NCBI RefSeq assembly: GCF_004803405.1
Contig: NZ_SSXI01000113.1
Coordinates: 1-64,000, forward strand
Source: Nocardioides sp.
GTDB taxonomy: Bacteria > Actinomycetota > Actinomycetes > Propionibacteriales > Nocardioidaceae
Direction of reading: 5' to 3'
Length of the DNA stretch: 64,000 nucleotides
Shown here: piece after piece, positions 60,436-64,000 of the stretch
How positions within the stretch are numbered: position 1 is the first letter of the stretch
Layout of the letters: every line of letters begins with the position of its first letter
Program-made: the position numbers and the translations under genes
Notes under the pieces: model-generated
Seen by the model: the letters and a program-made list of their open reading frames with translations, nothing else
The model's database searches: none
What the model was told of the DNA's origin: nothing

Positions 60436-61121
60436 CCCGCGCCCGGTCCACCCTCGTCCCGGTCGTCGTACTCGGCCTGGCGCTGGTGGCTGCCGGGTGC
60501 GGAGCTGATGACAAGAAGGCCGACCGGGACGAGTCGGCGTCGCCCAGCCCGACGAGTACGACGACCAGCCCGGCGCCGTACCTCGAGGTGGCTGAGGGCG
60601 TGGAGCTCACCGAGCCCGGCACCGCGCTCGCCCTCGGCCAGGAGGCGGTGGTCGCCTTCGAGCTGCGGCAGGACGTGACGGCTGCACTGGCCGTCACGGT
60701 GGAGCGGATCGAGCGCACGTCGTTCCGGGAGTCCTTCCAGGGCTGGCGGATCGACGACGTGACCGCAGCGCGGACCCCGCACTTCGTGCGGCTGAAGGTC
60801 ACCAACGTGGGAGAGGGAGACCTCGGCGGACTGCTCCTGGACGACGTGATCTGGGCCGACGACGGCACCAAGCTCGAGGCGCCCGTCTACTACGACGCCA
60901 AGCAGCTGCCGGTCTGCGCGGGCGGACCGCTGCCGAAGGCGTTCGCGTCCGGCGCGACCGCGGCGCTGTGCCAGGTGTACTTCATCGCGGACGGCCACCG
61001 GCTCGCAGCGGTGACCTTCCACCCTCCGGCAGACCTGGCGGCGATCACGTGGACCGGCGCGTTCAGCAAGGTGCAGCCGCCGGCTCGGAACCCGAAGAAG
61101 AAGGCCGTCAAGCAACAGTGA
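60429..61121 (+). CDS. Predicted lipoprotein of unknown function
   Basis: A 230-residue predicted lipoprotein: signal [17 protein letters not shown] with lipobox AAGC, a Ser/Thr/Pro linker, then an Ig-like, DUF4352-type beta domain ([38 protein letters not shown]) with one pair of cysteines (VCAGG, LCQVYF) that may form a disulfide. It ends with a basic tail. ATG 60429 overlaps glyS by 7 nt, so it is cotranscribed with it, and dusB follows 37 nt later. No function can be assigned. Confidence 0.72.
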
Positions 61122-61158
61122 TTTGGGTGGCGCCCACGCACTCCCGGACAATGGCGAG

Positions 61159-62301
61159 GTGCTGGCACCCGTTCGCGAGGGTCTGACCCTCGGCAACCTC
61201 CGCGTGGAGACGCCCGTCGTCCTCGCGCCGATGGCGGGTGTCACCAACGCGGCGTTCCGCCGGCTCTGCGCCGAGCACGGAGCAGGCCTCTACGTGTGCG
61301 AGATGATCACCAGCCGGGGGCTGGTCGAGGGCGACGAGACGACCCGGCGGATGCTGGTCTTCGACGACGCCGAGCGGGTCCGTTCGGTCCAGCTCTACGG
61401 CACCGACCCGACCTACGTCGGCAAGGCGGCGCAGATCCTCTGCGAGGAGTACGGCGTCGCCCACATCGACCTCAACTTCGGCTGCCCCGTCCCGAAGGTC
61501 ACCCGCAAGGGTGGTGGCGGCGCGCTGCCCTGGAAGCGGGGCCTGCTCGCCCGGATCCTCGAGGAGGCGGTCGCGGCCGCGACGCCGTACGACGTCCCGG
61601 TGACGATGAAGACGCGCAAGGGCCTCGACGAGGACCACCTGACCTACCTCGACGCCGGCCGCATCGCGCAGGAGACCGGGTGCGCGGCCATCGCGCTGCA
61701 CGGCCGCACGGTGGCGCAGGCCTACTCCGGCCTGGCTGACTGGGACGCGATCGCGCAGCTGGTCGAGCACGTCGACATCCCGGTGCTCGGCAACGGGGAC
61801 ATCTGGGAGGCGGCCGACGCCGTGCGCATGGTCGAGCGGACCGGTGCCGCCGGTGTCGTCGTGGGCCGGGGCTGCCTCGGCCGCCCGTGGCTCTTCCGCG
61901 ACCTCGCCGCCGCATTCGCCGGACAGGCCGAGACCACGCTGCCCACGCTGGGCGAGGTCACCGTCATGATGCGGCGTCACGCCGAGCTGCTGTGCGACCA
62001 CATGGGGGAGGAGCGCGGCTGCAAGGAGTTCCGCAAGCACGTCACCTGGTATCTCAAGGGCTTTCGTGCCGGCGGAGAGCTGCGCCGCTCGCTCGGTCTC
62101 GTCGACACCCTCGCCACCCTCGACCGGCTGCTGGGCGAGCTCGACCCGAGTGAGCCCTACCCGGTCGCCGAGCTGGGGGCTCCGCGCGGGCGACAGGGGT
62201 CTCCGCGCAACCGGGTCGTGCTGCCCGAGGGATGGCTCGACGATGCCGACGGCAGCGGCTGCTCCATACACGAAGCGGTCGACGAGACCACCGGTGGGTG
62301 A
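61159..62301 (+). CDS. dusB: tRNA-dihydrouridine synthase (DusB family)
   Basis: Flavoenzyme reducing uridine in tRNA. The 380-residue product has PVVLAPMAGVTNAAFRRLC (FMN site), LYVCEMITSRGLVEGD, HIDLNFGCPVPKVTRKGGGG with the catalytic cysteine, ALHGRTVAQAYSG, and LGNGDIWEAADA. The C-terminal recognition domain follows (FRKHVTWYLKGFRAGGELR). GTG 61159 was preferred over TTG 61123 because it gives the usual short N terminus. It keeps the standard actinobacterial place between glyS and dgt. Confidence 0.94.
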   Translation: MLAPVREGLTLGNLRVETPVVLAPMAGVTNAAFRRLCAEHGAGLYVCEMITSRGLVEGDETTRRMLVFDDAERVRSVQLYGTDPTYVGKAAQILCEEYGVAHIDLNFGCPVPKVTRKGGGGALPWKRGLLARILEEAVAAATPYDVPVTMKTRKGLDEDHLTYLDAGRIAQETGCAAIALHGRTVAQAYSGLADWDAIAQLVEHVDIPVLGNGDIWEAADAVRMVERTGAAGVVVGRGCLGRPWLFRDLAAAFAGQAETTLPTLGEVTVMMRRHAELLCDHMGEERGCKEFRKHVTWYLKGFRAGGELRRSLGLVDTLATLDRLLGELDPSEPYPVAELGAPRGRQGSPRNRVVLPEGWLDDADGSGCSIHEAVDETTGG

Positions 62302-62434
62302 CCCGAAACACGGTGTTAACCCCGGTTGTTGATTCGTGAAGCATTCGACGGCTGTGCTTGACTCACGCGTCGTGCCTGATCCCGCTAGGGTGTCGGGCAC
62401 GCGTCCCTGACAGCGACAGCAAAGGAATCAGCGC

Positions 62435-63307
62435 GTGGCACATAGCCACAAGCGGGAAACCGCGCGACGTACGCCCCGAGCAGCAGCACTTGCCGGCTCC
62501 CTCGCCGCCCTGGCGACCGGTGCCGTCGTCACCGCCGGTGTCATGAACACCTCGGCCCCTGACAACAACCTCCTCGCCGTCGACCCGACCTCGTCCGTCG
62601 CCGGGTCGGTCAGCGTCAAGGCCCGGGAGCTCCCGGTCCTGTCGCGTAGCGGCGCCCGCGCCGGCGAGGCCGAGCCCCGAGCGGCGAAGGCCAAGCCGAG
62701 CCGGGTGGACCTGCTCCTCGCGAAGGAGGCAGTCGCCAAGGCGGTCAGGAGCGCGGAGACCGAGCTCTGGACGACCGCTCCGCTGAACCTGTGGACACGG
62801 CCCGACCAAGAGGCCAAGCAGGTGGGCGAGATCGAGGAGGGTGAGCGCGTCCTGGTCACCGGCCGCGAGTACGGCGAGCGTGCCGAGGTCGTCGTCGGAA
62901 AGCAGGCCCGCTGGGTCACCGCCGGCTACTTCTCCGACGAGAAGCCGCTGACCCTCGGCGGCGACTGCACCAACGGCACCACGGTGCCGTCCGGCGTGAG
63001 CGAGAACATCAAGAAGGTCCATGCCGCGGTGTGCGCCAACTTCCCCGAGATCGGCACCTACGGCACGTTCCGCAGCGACGGCGAGCACGCGCAGGGCATC
63101 GCGGTCGACATCATGGTCTCGGGCGACCGCGGCTGGGAGGTCGCGGAGTTCGTCCGCGCCAACTACGCCGCGCTGGGCGTGAACTACCTGATCTACTCCC
63201 AGCAGATCTGGTCGGTCGACCGGGCCGGCGAGGGCTGGCGCGGCATGTCGGACCGTGGGTCCGCCACCGCCAACCACTACGACCACGTGCACGTCACGAC
63301 GTACTGA
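62435..63307 (+). CDS. Secreted M15/VanY-like peptidase with SH3-like domain
   Basis: A 290-residue secreted protein. An N-terminal signal or anchor ([20 protein letters not shown]), a linker and an SH3-like segment ([20 protein letters not shown]) precede a C-terminal peptidase-like domain with [19 protein letters not shown] and [10 protein letters not shown]. The H-x6-D and H-x-H pattern supplies the zinc ligands of LAS/M15-type D,D- or L,D-carboxypeptidases. Cell-wall hydrolysis is inferred. GTG 62435 has an AAAGGA ribosome-binding site; TTGACT at about 62362 is a possible -35. The 133-nt upstream region holds no recognised riboswitch. Confidence 0.78.
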   Translation: MAHSHKRETARRTPRAAALAGSLAALATGAVVTAGVMNTSAPDNNLLAVDPTSSVAGSVSVKARELPVLSRSGARAGEAEPRAAKAKPSRVDLLLAKEAVAKAVRSAETELWTTAPLNLWTRPDQEAKQVGEIEEGERVLVTGREYGERAEVVVGKQARWVTAGYFSDEKPLTLGGDCTNGTTVPSGVSENIKKVHAAVCANFPEIGTYGTFRSDGEHAQGIAVDIMVSGDRGWEVAEFVRANYAALGVNYLIYSQQIWSVDRAGEGWRGMSDRGSATANHYDHVHVTTY

Positions 63308-63373
63308 GCCGCGGGCAGGGCGACGGCCTCCCCGACGCAGGCACCGATCGAGGCCCGGCCACCGCGTGGTCGA

Positions 63374-63379
63374 TAGTCT
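63374..63379 (+). promoter_or_regulatory. Probable leaderless -10 element (TAGTCT) of dgt
   Basis: TAGTCT lies 7 nt before GTG 63387, with no ribosome-binding site. Confidence 0.45.
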
Positions 63380-63386
63380 CCGCGTC

Positions 63387-64000
63387 GTGGATGACGTCGA
63401 GCTGCTCTACGACGAGCACGCGCGCGAGCGGATCGTGCCGGAGCCGCCCAAGCGGGTCGACGCTCCGGTGCGGCTCGCGTTCGAGCGTGACCGGGCCCGC
63501 GTCGTCCACGCGGCGTCGTTCCGCCGACTGGCGGCCAAGACCCAGGTGGTCGGGCCGCAGAGCGACGACTTCGTCCGCAACCGGCTGACGCACAGTCTCG
63601 AGGTGGCGCAGATCGCGCGGGACCTCTCCCGGGCGCTCGGCGCACATCCGGACATCACGGAGACCGCGGCGCTGGCGCACGATCTCGGCCACCCGCCGTT
63701 CGGCCACAACGGCGAGCGGGCGCTCGCGGCCCTCGCGGCTGACTGGGGCGGCTTCGAGGGCAACGCCCAGACCCTTCGGGTGCTCACCCGGCTCGAGGCC
63801 AAGACCGCGGACGGGGCGGGGGAGTCGGTCGGTCTGAACCTGACCCGGGCCACGCTCGACGCCTGCACGAAGTACCCGTGGGGGCTCGACGAGACCCACG
63901 CGAAGTTCGGCGTGTACGACGAAGACCGGCCCGCCTTCGACTGGCTCCGGTCCGGGGCGCCCGAGCGGCGGCGCTGCATGGAGGCCCAGGTCATGGACCT
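63387..64000 (+). CDS. dgt: Deoxyguanosinetriphosphate triphosphohydrolase-like protein, 3' end outside window
   Basis: HD-domain dNTPase, cleaving dNTP to nucleoside and triphosphate. The first 204 residues are present: [59 protein letters not shown] (first HD-domain histidine), [19 protein letters not shown] (HD motif), and [11 protein letters not shown]. The frame stays open to the window edge. GTG 63387 is the start that gives the normal N terminus. The glyS-dusB-dgt order is conserved and is usually followed by dnaG. Confidence 0.92.
   Translation, partial: MDDVELLYDEHARERIVPEPPKRVDAPVRLAFERDRARVVHAASFRRLAAKTQVVGPQSDDFVRNRLTHSLEVAQIARDLSRALGAHPDITETAALAHDLGHPPFGHNGERALAALAADWGGFEGNAQTLRVLTRLEAKTADGAGESVGLNLTRATLDACTKYPWGLDETHAKFGVYDEDRPAFDWLRSGAPERRRCMEAQVMD

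Noticed and set aside
62302-62434. Possible cyclic-di-AMP (ydaO) riboswitch upstream of the cell-wall peptidase
   Set aside because: The region is short and no conserved ydaO segments could be found; only promoter-like elements are visible.

Overview
The window is one contiguous stretch of a very GC-rich actinobacterial chromosome. Third-position GC is extreme, GTG starts are frequent, and genes often overlap by 4 bases. The housekeeping order is the conserved actinobacterial one: comEA-comEC-holA-rpsT-lepA-hemW-hrcA-dnaJ-rsmE, then phoH-ybeY-CNNM-era, then leuA, recO, uppS, znu, glyS, dusB, dgt. A cytidine-deaminase-like gene beside era and a bfaA/bfaB pair for 10-methyl branched fatty acids point to a Nocardioides-like member of the Propionibacteriales. 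This is inference from gene content; no rRNA or tRNA gene is visible.

Layout. 1-4.4 kb: DNA uptake (comEA, cut by the window edge, and comEC), holA and rpsT. 4.5-7.1 kb: a phosphotransferase-like protein and a Tat-exported PhoD phosphatase. 7.2-9.6 kb: a four-gene translationally coupled cassette (SAV_915-like protein, EspC-like small protein with a YxxxE motif, WXG-type protein with a hydrophobic Gly/Ala/Val-rich C-terminal region, membrane protein), the best candidate for an undescribed system. 9.7-24.3 kb: lepA, a kinase-like gene without a usable start codon, an acyl-CoA ligase, an intradiol-dioxygenase-like lipoprotein, hemW, DUF3097, an MBL hydrolase, an iron-box-controlled DUF2470-like gene, CIRCE-hrcA-dnaJ, rsmE and an AlkZ-like protein. 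24.3-27.3 kb: an ECF sigma factor coupled to two GerMN proteins, and a HIT protein.

27.3-38.1 kb is a catabolic or uptake island: an IclR regulator, a complete branched-chain-type ABC importer, and three AMP-binding proteins, two of which have lost key adenylation residues. 38.2-46.0 kb: phoH-ybeY-CNNM, bfaA-bfaB, a siderophore-interacting flavoprotein and era. 46.1-49.3 kb: two tandem septum-formation-family lipoproteins, a flavodoxin and a secreted trypsin-like protease. 49.4-55.5 kb: leuA behind a leucine leader peptide, an alpha/beta hydrolase, gluconokinase, recO, uppS and an orphan AbiEi/nuclease-like protein. 55.7-58.6 kb: a znuACB zinc importer with a Zur box on an apparently leaderless promoter. 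58.6-64 kb: a monooxygenase-like protein, glyS, a lipoprotein, dusB, an M15-like secreted peptidase and the start of dgt.

Two window-wide patterns stand out. A long imperfect palindrome of about 90-98 bp with a conserved core occurs three times, always intergenic (23104, 53471, 55537). About 17 genes have a TANNNT-like -10 hexamer 6-8 nt before the start codon and no ribosome-binding site, as expected for leaderless transcripts. No CRISPR array, IS element, phage gene or tRNA was found, and no gene-free stretch exceeds 300 bases.
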